Part shown: positions 45,173-58,100 of the stretch, in pieces
How the letters are laid out: every line of letters begins with the position of its first letter
Position numbering within the stretch: the stretch's first letter is position 1
NCBI RefSeq assembly: GCF_037975245.1
Contig: NC_092563.1
Coordinates: forward strand, 26,345,960 to 26,409,959
Direction: 5' to 3'
Origin: Apostichopus japonicus
Lineage: Eukaryota > Echinodermata > Holothuroidea > Aspidochirotida > Stichopodidae
Length of the DNA: 64,000 nucleotides
Translations under genes and position numbers: made by a program
Notes under the pieces: model-generated
What the model was told of the DNA's origin: nothing
Database searches by the model: none
What the model saw: the letters and a program-made list of their open reading frames with translations, nothing else

Positions 45173-45449
45173 ACGCTCACAGGCACATTCATAATATCCA
45201 ACCCAACAACTGTGCCATTGTTCAAGTGTTTCCAAGTTGTACTATAGTATGTTGTTCCTTCTTTTTATTTCCTTCCAGTATACATATAAAAAAAATCTTA
45301 CGCTCACAGGCACATTCATAATATCCAATCCAATCGTGTGAATCCTCAGATTTAAAGAAGGAAATAACTGTGCCATTGTTCAAATGTTTCCAAGTTGTAC
45401 TGTAGTATGTTGTTCCTTCTTTTTATTTCCTTCCAGTATACATATAAAA
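45173..45449. repeat. Tandem duplication of a ~120-150-bp unit
   Basis: Both copies run from TTACGCTCACAGGCACATTC to TTCCAGTATACATATAAAA. The second holds an extra ~38 bp (ATCGTGTGAATCCTCAGATT and following). Confidence 0.85.
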
Positions 45450-46704
45450 TTTATAGAGAGGAGTCATATAATACCTCAACAAGAAGAATAACTCATTTAA
45501 AAGTTTTTTTTTAAGATGATAGGATACCAAACAGTCCAAGAATAACTAATATAAAAAGGGAGAAATTGTCAAGATGATAGGATATCATATAAAATACATC
45601 TACTAATACAAAAGTTATTACATAAAACAGACTATAACAAACATTTTAAGTGCTCGAATGGAATGTATAAAGCAGCACGGTAAATAAATGAGTTGCTGTA
45701 AACTTACGTTCGGTATTTTGTGTGGATTTCTTAGATTTCTGCTCGATTTGTGCAGGAGAGTTTTTAGTAAAGTATACAAAGGGTTATTCTGATCACTGTA
45801 AATCTTATTAGCCATTCTTGTAAACTCAGGTCTTGCAGCAGCATTTACTTTTTCTAAAAGTATATTGTATTCTAAATTAATATAGATGATGTGTATTTAA
45901 GAAACTTCATTCTTCTTTTCTTTGCTTCTTTTTTTGCAATATAAAATGGTACCAGACAGGCACTGTATAGATCACATGTGCCAGGGTAGAATAATAGTAT
46001 TGAAAACATTTTCCTTAGCATTTTGGTTAAAGAAAGACACAACGTAAGCCACACTAGATACTATATAATATACTTTCTTAATACCTTAATGCTTTGCAAG
46101 AAAAGGTCAAACTGTCGTCACTGTATACTCCCAGTACTCAGTATTGGAGGTTCTAGCCACATCAGATCCCTCAATAATAATAATAATAATACGTTGCGAC
46201 CTTGATAGAATGAGACCTTCATGTTTTATGGTTTATTTTCAAAAACAAATTTCCCATATTTTTTTGGTTTGGGGGGGGGGGGAGTTACGCAATAAAGTCT
46301 TGCGGTCACATGTTGGAACTATGTCATTTACAGAACACTGAAAATTTCATTGGTCAGTTTCAACAGAGCTCTTATGAATTGTGCATGATACAGCAGTTTT
46401 TATCGGCATATTTTGTTATAGAAATGTGTGAGTTTGACCTAATTTCATCAGTATATATAGTAAATAATATAGCATATAATGGACCCCCACCCAAAGGCAC
46501 ACCAACCTTTATTTTCAATATTTCCGGTAACCCTTTATCCAACCTTACTTGTCTGGGCCATCCTTGAAGAAATTGTGTCAGCCAATGAATAAGCCATGTT
46601 TCTTTGATCCTTCATTAATTGATTTGGCAAGACAGTATTAAAGGTTGCTATACAGATTTTCTAGTAATTCGGTCTAAACGCCCCCCCCCCCCCCTCCTCG
46701 TCCT

Positions 46705-46892
46705 TTGTAGCAAAACGGCAAAACGTCAATTTTCAGAATTTTGTCATTTTGATGACTTGTTGCATCTCGGCAAATTTAATAATTTTGTCGTTTTGACGAG
46801 TTGTTAAACTCGGCAAAACGTCATTTTTCTGAATTTTGTCATTTTGACGAGTTTGTTTCTCTTTCATCACCATGTCCCTTCTACGCTTCCGT
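46705..46892. repeat. GTTTTGACGAG-type repeat, second copy
   Basis: Several copies of TTTTGACGAG and TTCTGAATTTTGTCATTTTG lie here, ending TGTCCCTTCTACGCTTCCGTA-like as at about 6770-6790. Confidence 0.65.
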
Positions 46893-47319
46893 AGTATATG
46901 AATACTGTATTAGTCAATTAAATGACGAGGTAACTAATAAAAATATTACCTTCCCATAATCCTGGGTGTTTTCAAATGGCAGTTAGTTGGTTCTCAAGTC
47001 AATATGACATGGTTGTTATGTTCGGCTTGTTCCAAAGGGTAATTTTCGTCGATATGCAAAAATGCATGGACCTTAGACAGATAGTGTTACTGAGTGGTTG
47101 TAATGATGACTAAAGTATTCGTCAGTATGTAAAAACGAGAGTGGGTCTTAGGTGGACATTCGTCAAAAATGAGTCAGAAAAAACGGAAAAAAATAGACAG
47201 TTTTAAAACTTCTAACCCGGCTCAACCGATTCTTCACCCTCGAAATAGGTAAGAACAATATTTAATTCAATTTCGCCAAAAGTGCACGTTCGCCACTACG
47301 CGAAAACGGGGACGAATTA

Positions 47320-49046
47320 TATTAATTTATTCAGCAAGCAAGGACATTTCCTCGAACATCTTGCAGGGCAGGTCCTGTATTCACAGCCTGTCAAGTGGGA
47401 TGTTAGAAGATCTTCACGAAAACACATGGTTAGCTGGACGCCATTTCGGGCCCTGCTATTAGTTTCATAATTTTTTTTCCTGTACCCTGTAGCCAGGACC
47501 CGCTATACAGCTTTACTTTGGATAACTTCCGAGATATTGTGTGGGGGAAAAGAACTACAAAGTTTAGGGTGAGTTAAAGTCATTGATACTTGTTCTCTTC
47601 AGTATTCTATTTTCTAAGCTCGATAGATGATAGGACTTCCTTTGCAGTGGTTCAGAAATTACATTAGTACTTTAATTGTTACGATTGATTGAAATTAATT
47701 CGAATGAATCGAAACCCCAGTACCCTTGCATCGAGACTGTGACCGTATGATCATGACGATGTTACGTCAAATGTTTATCACAAGTTCCTTGGAAAGGAAC
47801 ATATACTACACATGATCTTAACCAAACGGCCGAGATGGGCATGAATAAACAACGACGTGCTTGTAATAACGTCTTACACTTACAAGAGCAGCGACAACCA
47901 CACCTTAGGTATTTTCACCCGTACTAAACCCAACTCTAAATTATCGCAGAATTGTTCTAATTTGCTAATTATCCTGTCTTTCAATGTTTCATATGTCATA
48001 CTGATAACGTAAGGTTGAACTGAAGTTACAGTTTGAAAAATACACAATAACAGATTCAACTGAAAGCAACACTCAGTTTGTTTAACCTATAGTGTTTTTC
48101 TGGAGTTCTTAGTCGTATCGAATAATGACAAGGCACACAGATATGTTTTCGAAATCAAACAGTTGACCAATTTGTAAAATCTTATTTAACATGTTACAAA
48201 CACCGATGTATGTGATTTTTGCTCATGTCCTTTAGGTCTATGTACCTAGTATATAAATAACCAGACATCAAAACTGCAATGTGGTTTCGATGATGCTACA
48301 TGAATAATCTTATATGAATGTGACACACAATAGTGTATGTCCAGAATGAACAACATACTTCAATCCAAGTAGTACAGCAAAAAGCATTGAGATATGACAA
48401 ACAATTTTCACTTTGGCAGCTGATGACCGAGATGTTAACATTGATTGTAGTCAGCATACAAAGCCACCTTTTCTTGACATCTCTTTACTTTCAAATGAGC
48501 CAAAGTTTACAACTCGAAATTGACCTAAACCCAAACAGGCTCGATGCCAAGTGACGCCATGTGCTTGCTTACATATCCAATTATCCAACTGGGGTGAATA
48601 AGTCTTACTTGCAGCCCATATATCAGCTGTGATTTCTGCATATTTCCCCTTTATTTTAATTATGTAAAGACCCCCCACCCCCCCCCCCACAAAAAAAGAG
48701 AAAAAATTAACAATGGCCAAAGTTCTGGAACGCATCGCAAACACCCTTAAAAACTGTGTTCATGAAAAACGAAGTATTTGCTTGTTATTTTCGGGGGCGT
48801 GTTTTTTCGCGTACTTCATTGAACATGTATAGACGTACAGTTTCAATTTTCGAACTTACAATATCAGTTGCCCTCCAGATATGTTTGTTTTATTCTACAC
48901 TTGATACTTTTCCAAACGGAGTGCAGGGGTACGGTACCTTCTTACAGATACACAATTGGGTTCTCATGATTTCCATCTATCGTTATTAAACAGATCGACT
49001 TTGGTGGTAACATTTCTTATTCTTCTCAAAATAAAAGAAAAAGAGA
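47320..49046. other. Region upstream of the aquaglyceroporin gene
   Basis: Apart from the U2-headed fragment at 47710-47838 and a C run at 48672-48689, nothing is recognised. No confident TATA box or untranslated first exon can be placed. Confidence 0.5.
47710..47838 (-). ncRNA. U2 snRNA-headed sequence, degenerate copy B
   Basis: On the minus strand CTCGGCCGTTTGGTTAAGAT and GTAGTATATGTTCC resemble the U2 5' domain with several substitutions. The hairpin body is diverged and the 3' third seen in copies A and C is missing. It is an old, truncated relative. Confidence 0.6.
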
Positions 49047-49151
49047 ATGCCTACTGAACAATTAGTGAAGAAATTGAAGTGTAAGCTCCGAGTGAAGAGC
49101 GATTTAATACGATGTCTCATGGCCGAATTCATCGGGACTTTTGTGTTGGTT
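49047..49151 (+). CDS. Aquaglyceroporin exon 1
   Basis: 35 codons, phase 0. A lysine-rich cytoplasmic N-terminus is followed by the start of helix 1 (L-M-A-E-F-I-G-T-F-V-L-V). The ATG is chosen because it is the first in-frame one and gives a normal-length tail. Confidence 0.85.
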
Positions 49152-52100
49152 GTAAGTATACTTGACTAAACTTATAGTTATTGTGTGGTTGTAAATACTT
49201 GATGCAATACTTAGTAATTGGTTGTAAATACTTGATTATAGCTTTGTATGGTTGGAAATACTGTTTTTCTACTGATAGTTATACTGATAGTTGGTTGTAA
49301 GCACTTGGCTCTACCTGTAGTTATTACATGGTTGTAGAAGTAGTTTTTGTATGGCTGTAAATACTTGATTCTACTGATAGTTATTGGGTGTAAGCACTTG
49401 GCTCCACTTGCAGTTATTACATGGTTGTAGAAGTAGTTTCTGTATGGTTGTAAATACTTGATTCTACTGATAGTTATTGGTTGTAAGCACTTGGTTCCAC
49501 GTGTAGTTATTACATGGTTGTAGAAGTAGTTTCTCTATGGTTGTAAATACTTGATTCTACTGATAGTTATTGGTTGTAAGTACTTTGATCCACCTGTAGG
49601 TAATACATGGTTGTATAGTTTCTGTATGGTTTTAAATACTTTATTCTACTTCTACTGATAGTTATTGGTTGTAAGCACATGGCTCCACCTATATTAATTA
49701 CTTGGTTGCATAAGTACTTGGTTATAGATGGACAGGCGGAGTTATTTAAAATCTTAAAAAATTAAATAAAGTAAAGTACAATCTTACAATCAATTTTTGG
49801 TACCCCTTTGCAGGCCTCCGGGCAGGGGACTCTTACAGTATACAGTTTTAACCTTTAAAAGTGAACCAGTTTTGTGTGTGGGAATTGGTGTATAGATATA
49901 TTCCACTTGGGGCTTATCTTGAGGGTATAGCTGGAGTACTGCTACAGGCGTGTACTGAGGCCTGGCAGGTGGGGTCATGGGGGTCAAGTGAGAGGAGGGT
50001 TTCGTCCAGCCATGGGTTAGAGGTTGGAATTTTAATGAGTTTTATTGGGGAAGTTAGAACAGTAGAAGTAGGCAATCTTTTAGATTTTAGGGTGTGTCTA
50101 GCAGTAGAAAAAATACCTTCAGAGAGGAAGGAGTGTAGAGAAGATACCTTCAGAGAGGAAGGAGTGTAGTAAAGAGATCTTGAGTGAGGAAGGAATTAAT
50201 AAATTAAAGCTTATAAAGAGCAAGAGAAAATTTTCCTGTCTATTTTTTAATGCCATTCTCGGCCTCGAGAACAATAGTTTTTGTATGGTTGTAAATACTT
50301 GATTCTACTGATACTGATAGCTATTGGTTGTATAGTACTTGGGTATAGTTAATTGTAAATACTTGATTATACTTAGTTAAATCCTTAGTCATGACATGTG
50401 TGTAAAATACTTGATTAGCTATTGCATTCTTGTAAGTACTTGATTGATATATATAGTTATTACATGATTGTAAGTATACTTGCTTGAAATGACAACAGAT
50501 TTTGGTTCCAAGTTTATCGTACTCGATTCAACGTAGTTATTGGTTTCGTTAATTATTACTGGTTGTAAGTACATGACCGATCTTGATATTTTATAGGTTG
50601 TATATAACTATACCCTTGATTCAACTTTTAGACTATATATAGTTATTGCATGGTTGCACTTTTAGTCGCTATACTTGATTACACTTATTGCTGTTGGATA
50701 TAGATACTCAATTCAACCTACATGTCTATGGCTATTTTTATTACTGGTAAGTACATAACTGATCGTAATATTTTATCGGTTGTATATAACTGTACCCTTG
50801 ATTCAACTTTTATACTACTGTATATAGTAGTATAATGGTTGCAGAGTTAGTCGCTATATTTGATTACACTTATTGCTGTTGGATATAAATACTCAATTCA
50901 ACCTACATGTCTATGGCTATTTTTTTTTTAGTTGTTAGTACTTGATTGAACTTTACATTAATTGGTCGTGAAAAAGTATGTTGTTTGTAAATATTCAGTA
51001 CTTAATTCAAATTTCCTCAGCTGAAAACTATATATGATACTATTAAATACTAATGCCCCAGTCGCCTATGCCCTAATTTCGCCTATATGCGTCTAGGGAT
51101 AGGCCTATATGTACATTATCGGTATATTTATTGTTTAGTGTAAAACACGGTGGACACTATGCCACTGCATTGAGTATTCATCAATTTACTTGGTACACAA
51201 TGCTTCAGTATATATGCTAATGCAAGGCTTTCTCTGAGCTCATCATCGGCCAAGCTGACCTCTTATCAATTAATCAAAATACATATTGAACTTTGGAGTT
51301 GTTCTTATTAGTTTAAGTAGTATGTCAATGGAGCACCGGTTTAGAGACGTATTTCTCGTTTTCAACCATGGAAATGTCGTAACCACACCGTAAAAAATCA
51401 TTCCATTCAGAATTCCAGGACCGCAACATGAATGTAACAGATATACGCTGTCCGTTCTTTATGCTTGCTTTGCTGAGGCAAATATATATACACACTGCTT
51501 TGCAAAATCATGAATGAGCAGATTGGTAAGCTTAAAAAAGACTAGATAAGTCGCCGAAATGGTCACCTACTGCAAAACTATTACATCACTTCTCGCCCCG
51601 GCAGCATCATATCAATTACCATATTAGGCCTATCTGACAGTAATGGCCAATACATTTATATCACGGAAAACTTTCGCCTAGTTTCTTATATGCAAAATAG
51701 GCTGGATTGGGTAGCGTACATAATAGTGTTGTAGGTGAAGGCTTACCCGCCTATGATAATTACATTCAGGTACTGAAGTTACTGAACCTACCAATAAAAC
51801 AGTTTCTGTACAAAGGTTCGCTATGCATTACGTTACAAACGCAACCCTACCATCTTCAATTTTTTTCATATGTGGAATTTCTCCCTCCAACCCCCTCCCC
51901 CTCCCCCCCCCATCCGAATGGAATGCGATCTGTTACCACCATGGATTATAACTCATTTCAATCACTGGTCGCGTTGAGAGCAATTAAAAGAATCAAATAA
52001 GACTAGACTGGCGGCTTGATTATTTAGTTGTACTGTATACCTGGTAATCGGCTTATATTTTTGACTGTATATATATAATCATAGTAACAGACTATTTTCA

Positions 52101-55100
52101 GACACTATTGCCTACCCAGCCATGTTATAATTTGATGAATTGCAGGTTATGCATATACTTATTATGCTTGGTCAATACTTCAAAATAATGGCTTCTTTCA
52201 ACAACAACAAAAAAAGGGTGTTACTAAAACGAATGACAATTGCGTTTCACATAACGAATGACAATATGTTGTACACACTAAAAAATTGCGTTTACTAAAA
52301 CGAATGACAGTAATGACAGCACATAATTTTGCTTCAACCGAATATCACAGCCATATATTAAAGCCACGCAAACCAAGTGGACGCGAAGTGCGTGGCATAT
52401 CTAGTAAAGTACGGACAAGATACAAACGCACCTTATGGTAAGCGAAATTGTAAGTCTGATTTTAAAAAGTAAATTTAACGTCATTTTCCGATATTAATTG
52501 TTAGAAACTAACAATGAATACTATAATCTTTAAACGGCTTCAGTTATCTTTCTATATAAATCTACAGAAGTAAATGTCAAAAGCACAGCACTCAAGCGCA
52601 TTCTCACACAATAACTTTCCATGTGGTTTCTATCCGTAAATTACACCAAAACCCTGCAACCACGTAACATGCGATTTTCCTCAAATCATTTTTGCGCATA
52701 AAACCAATAACCGCATTTACTCCACCCACTCATTCTATCTCTTCTCACCACTGTCCTTCGTTTTCATTCGTTGTCATTCGTTGTCATTCGCTGTCATTCG
52801 CTGTCATTCGCTGTCATTCGCGAATGATATTTAACCCTGTACAAAGTGAATTGTCATTCGGTCATTCGCTGTCATTCGTTTTAGTTTGTCCCCAAAAAAA
52901 GCTTCCAAAATCAGCTTGTTGCTTTCATGTTGACCAACCAAACTGAATGTCAACCCGACAGGAATTAGTCGTATACAAATGAACAATGTTGACACAGTAT
53001 AGTTTCCATTCTTTTAATGGTTGCACTAGATTCACGGTCCAACTGGTTTTCACGTTAACGGTGATAGGAGCATTTCTTTATGTATCATATCTCCCTGCAA
53101 ACACATTGCATTTGTAAATTGAAACCTACCTACAGCCGAGGCCCAGTGTCATGCTATATGAATTCAATATTGTAGCTTTATGTATACCGATCATCCCACT
53201 GGGTCAAAGGGTCGCGTTCTTTAGACCATGGAGCTATAAAAAGTTTATAGCTCCATGTTTAGACAATAAACAATTTATTGCCTTGTACAGGTGGATATGC
53301 TGCTATACTGATGAAAATAATAATTTGGTTGGCCACAGATGCTCAAATAAATCTCCTTGGCTGAAATATACGCCACTGTGGCAGTCATGAGTGTCCGTGC
53401 GTCTCACGGACACTCATTACTAGGATATAGTGTCCCCACAATATAATAAATACCTCCGTTAAAGTTTGGTCAAATCGAGGTTTTATTACCGACGAGGGAA
53501 ACGGCTATACTTTTGAGCGGCATAGGAGCGTTTTTTTTTTTGGGGGGCAGAAAGAAAGTTTCTCACTAGCTCGCTCTAAATATCGGACACAGTGATTAGG
53601 GCTAATGTTGGGTTAAACGGATTTTCGTCGCGGAGGCGAGGGGGAGGGGGCGGGGGGGGGGGGGGTGGGAAGCAAGCTCCCTCTATCCGTGTCCAGAGTG
53701 AACTATTAATATTTTCAACACTGAAACATTGAAATAACACTATGTATGATCGCAGTGATATGGAAATTAACGTTCAAATGCATTTTATAGAAAACCTCTA
53801 AATTAAAATCCTCCGTTGTTTATATGGTAGTATAGAGAAAAGTTGTATTTTATTGCAATTTATATAACTGGAAAACTGAAGTATTTTAATTTATATAAGT
53901 CAAAATATAAAATGACCTATCCAAAGTCTCTCTTTTTTTTGATCCTCACTTGTGTATCCATATAGTCCATGGATACCAAGGGTCACCCTTTAAGACTGTC
54001 ATTTTTTCTCGCCTTGATACCAACAGGCTCTTGTAGATGGCGGCGGGGCAGGGGTGATAACTAGTAGATTAAGTGGTTTGGAGAACTACCTCTGGTTGTC
54101 TTTCGGATCTGGATTTGGCGTTGGCTTTGGCATCTGGACTGCGTATGGTATTTCAGGTAAAATGATGTTTTATTAACTTTTGACCTCTGTGTAGATTGTA
54201 ACTGAAAATAATGTGAGTATCGGTGAACATCGGATAAATTCGGAGATAGACATGCGGATAGCTGTTAACAATGAACACGCTTGTACCCAGTGGCATTGGG
54301 TATTTCGTAGGGATCCCATACCAGCCCCATACCCCATGCAAAATAGCTGCACCTTTACACTGAAACAAATATTCCCGAAACTTGCGAGGACTGTACGTTT
54401 GGCTGTGGTGAGGTGAACGGGTCAACTGACTGTTTCAAAGTTGGGGACAGATGATCTTCAAAACTGTATTGTAAGCATTATTGATACAAAATCAGCCATT
54501 AGTCCTGTGTGGAATTTCTGCCAGAAGTAACATAAACATCTGTCGCGCCCTAACCCTTGCTTCTTTAATGTTCTATTCCACAATGAATACATATATAAAC
54601 ATTAGACTCCACGCTGTAAATTGCGGTGAAAATGGTTGTATATACTAAATGATTTGTCTCATCGGTTTGTAATCAGGTGGTCACGTGAATCCAGCGGTAA
54701 CTCTTGGTTTGACAATGACAGGAAAGTTTCCATGGCGAAGAGTACCATTTTACTTCCTGGCTCAACTATGTGGCGCTTTCTGCGCATGTGTAGTTTGTTT
54801 CCTTGTCTACTTTGGTGAGTTGATCAAGTGCTAAGGTATTAATCTACAGCTTCTTTCCTGTTCGTTATTTTTTTTTATATTACGTCATCACTTGAATCCC
54901 ATTCTGCAATGGGAATCTTAAATTCATTATGCTATTACCTGTCTCTTCACTACTTCTGCACTATCCTGATGCAACGTTTAGAAATGATGGCTCGTCAGAC
55001 TGTATTACAGAAAGAATCCAATAATATTTGATTCAGATATATACAACATCAAGAAATAATGGTACTCTTCCATACAGTTTGGGCTTTTCGTTCATAGCTA

Positions 55101-58100
55101 CTAAAAACTTAAAAGGAAATCGGTGCTTTTGGAAAAAGGAAATACCTAAAACTGCTCATTTTCAAAGAATGGAACTTCGTTTAAGCGGCTGATCTGACGA
55201 ACCACGAAGAGGAAGAAGGATTCACGAAGCTAAAATAGTTTCATTAATTAGGAAATTATTGATCGAAAGTATCCAAAAATATATCCGCTAAAAATAGATT
55301 TCATTTATGTATTATGTTACGCCATGCCTGTTGATTTACACAAGCCAATGAGAGAACGCACTTTAATGCATATTCAGTACCAACGAATCTCTCCTTTCTG
55401 AACTTATGAGCTGATCGTCGATGCAACTAGCAGACTATAGTGTCAACGATAGTAAATGTACGAAACCTATATGGCCACATATAACACTAACACTTGGTAT
55501 CACAGACCTTCGATCATCTTCACAATCTCTCTCTGACAAGGCCTAATAGCGTAACTTTCTTAGAATTAGGTCTCTGACTACGCTACTAATATAACACTAA
55601 GACCTAGGCTACTTACAGTTAGCTCAAGTTCGGTGAAGTTGATCAAAGGAACACGAAGTAATCAATTTTATTGTATAATCAGCAATAATCTCGCTTCCAA
55701 AGTCCTATGATATGATAATAGTTGTCCGGTGATAAACCCTAACGTAAATGAAAAATTAAGGCGAGGAGAAAACAACCGGGATCACTACTACTACAACCTA
55801 TACTACTTTTTAACAGGATCAGTGTATATTGTACACCTTATCGATCAATGCATTACCATGCTGACGATAGAGCTAAATAAGTAATACAGGCCACGATGCA
55901 GTTATTTTTACGACCACTTATGTGGGAGAAGCCTGCAGGGGATTATGGATTACAACTTCACCTCGGGTGGCTTCCAATTCAATTTTGGAATCTAAAACTT
56001 AAACTGGGCTATAGTATGCATTTGTCACCTCGGTGACACCGTCTCTATGAAGTGTTGCATATTCATTGTTTAAATCACATCTAGCGTGGTCTATCTCTTA
56101 AAAAAAATGCTTTCAAAATGTTACCGTTTTTACGCCGTTTCCGTTAGTTTTAAAAACTATCACTGTCATTTGCAGTCATTAAATGACATCAATGAACAAC
56201 AGCGGTGGTACTTTTTAAGAAAAAGTCACCCAGGAAAGAGGAAAGAACCTGGGCACAAAAACCAAACTACCAAACGACTGATCCGCTCTCAGCCCCAGTC
56301 CCCTTGCATCGGGACTGTGACTGTGTGATCATCGTCGGGTGTGCATCACCATTCCCCTCGAAAGGGAACAGATACTACACATGATCTTAGCCAAAAGGCC
56401 GAGAATCGGTGGTACATTGAACTATAAAAGAAAAACATAAGTTCACACATTATCTGAATTTTCCCGCCCTTTTCGGTAGGCACGGAATTACTTTAAGATA
56501 CTGTTGAAGAAAAGAAAGAAAAAAAAAGCAAGAATGAACAGCACGTTATACACAGAATATATGTGATAATCGTGTATAACAGTATCACCACAATTTTAAA
56601 TAAAATTCCCAATATAAGTGATCAATGTTTACAGTTTTTATTTAGTCTTGCAAGTAAGGTTTGCGATTATTACAATTTATGTCAATATTTACACAATGTA
56701 ATTTCTGGTTCAGATGGTATTAACAACATTGATGGAGGTACCAGGATAGCGGTCGACCATCCCAACGCGACTTGTGGTATCTTTACCACGTTCCCTGCTG
56801 CATACGTATCTCTCAGTACTGGATTCTTTGAACAGGTATCATAAAATACCATCGCAGTACGACTGACAATCTGCTGAAAAACAAGATCAAAAGTCACGTG
56901 GTCAAGTCGATGTTTGATTTAACTTGATAATTGTCGTTTAATGGAATGTAAACTTTTCTTCGAATGATTAAATATATATGAAAGAATGCTCAAGAGAGGC
57001 GGGGAGGTGTGATGGGATGGGATGCTATCATGCCCCATTAAACTTCTAGGCCAAAATATTGCGAAATACCAATTGAAGTCAAAAGTCAGTAAGTTGTTGT
57101 GAATATGGATTCTGACATGAGAACTTCTAAATCCTTGTTGTTTAACGATGTGAAGCATTCATTATCCACCAAATAAAGTGTTTATATACCTGGTTACTGC
57201 TTGTCGAAGTTCTTAACCAAATTGTTCACAGCGCATTAGCTATGTCTATGCGAGTAATACGTTCTTCCTTCATATAGCTTTTTACACAGTTCTCGTATAA
57301 AATAGCCTGAGCTCGGAACCAGGACACGAGTGTACATGACTCTTGGCTTAAAGGTTCTTATATTATAGACATGCCACCTTACACGTTATGACGTACATCT
57401 TGGAAATATAAATCTTACTTTGTGTTGAAAATTGTGTGTCAAAATAATTCAAAACTGTTAGCAAACAGCTTATCCACTAAACAGCCTGTGTAAGAGAATG
57501 TGTAAAAGTAAGTTGGTCTGACGTTTCGATCCTAGCAGGATCTTATGTGTGTCCATTAATTGTGTGTGTCCATTACCCACAGAGCAAGAGCAGAACCGTA
57601 CTGCAATGCCAGTTTGAATATGTCAACCATTTTAAGTCAACTCTTTCTACTTCACTTCTTGATTTCGTTTTCAACATTACAGCCTTTGGTGAAACCTTAA
57701 AATTGACCAAATGCGTGACTACCATTTTTTTAATTTTTTTTAATTATTTCTTAGGGACGTGACTATGGACATTGAAAGGACGAATATACAAAGGAAATTT
57801 GTCGAATGGCTGAATAATGTTCATAGTTTGTGGGAAATAACCCAATTTGTTTATTTCATTTCGAGATCGTGAATACTGGTATTATGCTTGGTCTTATCCA
57901 CGTGATCGGTGACATGCGCAATGCAGGCCCTCCATTCAACCTTGCCCCTCTCTTCTACGGGCTGATTGTCTTCTCCGTTATCCTGTCATATGGTACGAAT
58001 GCGGGCGCTCCTCTAAACCCCGCCCGCGACTTCGCCGGTAGACTGATGTGCGCTATCGCTGGATATGGACCAAAAGTTTGGGCGTAAGTATAAATTTGAC

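Larger units (their letters stand above)
44041..47316. mobile_element. Candidate TIR transposon (~3.3 kb), non-autonomous
   Basis: AATTCGTCCCCGTTCTGGCG at the left and the near-complement ending CGGGGACGAATT at the right form imperfect inverted repeats of about 31 bp. The motif TTCGTC or its complement recurs near both ends (for example 44068, 44270, 44305, 44317, 44346 and 47048, 47117, 47161), as with subterminal transposase-binding repeats. No transposase frame was found inside. No target duplication could be fixed, so the borders are tentative. The interior holds tandem repeats at 44488-44940 and 45173-45449 and a GTTTTGACGAG repeat at 46705-46892. Confidence 0.5.
51001..54026 (+). other. 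Aquaglyceroporin intron 1, distal part
   Basis: It holds the TIR-like repeat at 52220-52890 and hairpins at 53227-53257 and 53387-53417. G runs are at 53542-53548 and 53652-53664. No coding exon was recognised between exon 1 and exon 2. Confidence 0.7.

Noticed and set aside
52755-52822. Possible CRISPR-like or clustered repeat array
   Set aside because: The 11-bp units are directly adjacent without spacers in eukaryotic intron sequence; it is a simple tandem repeat.
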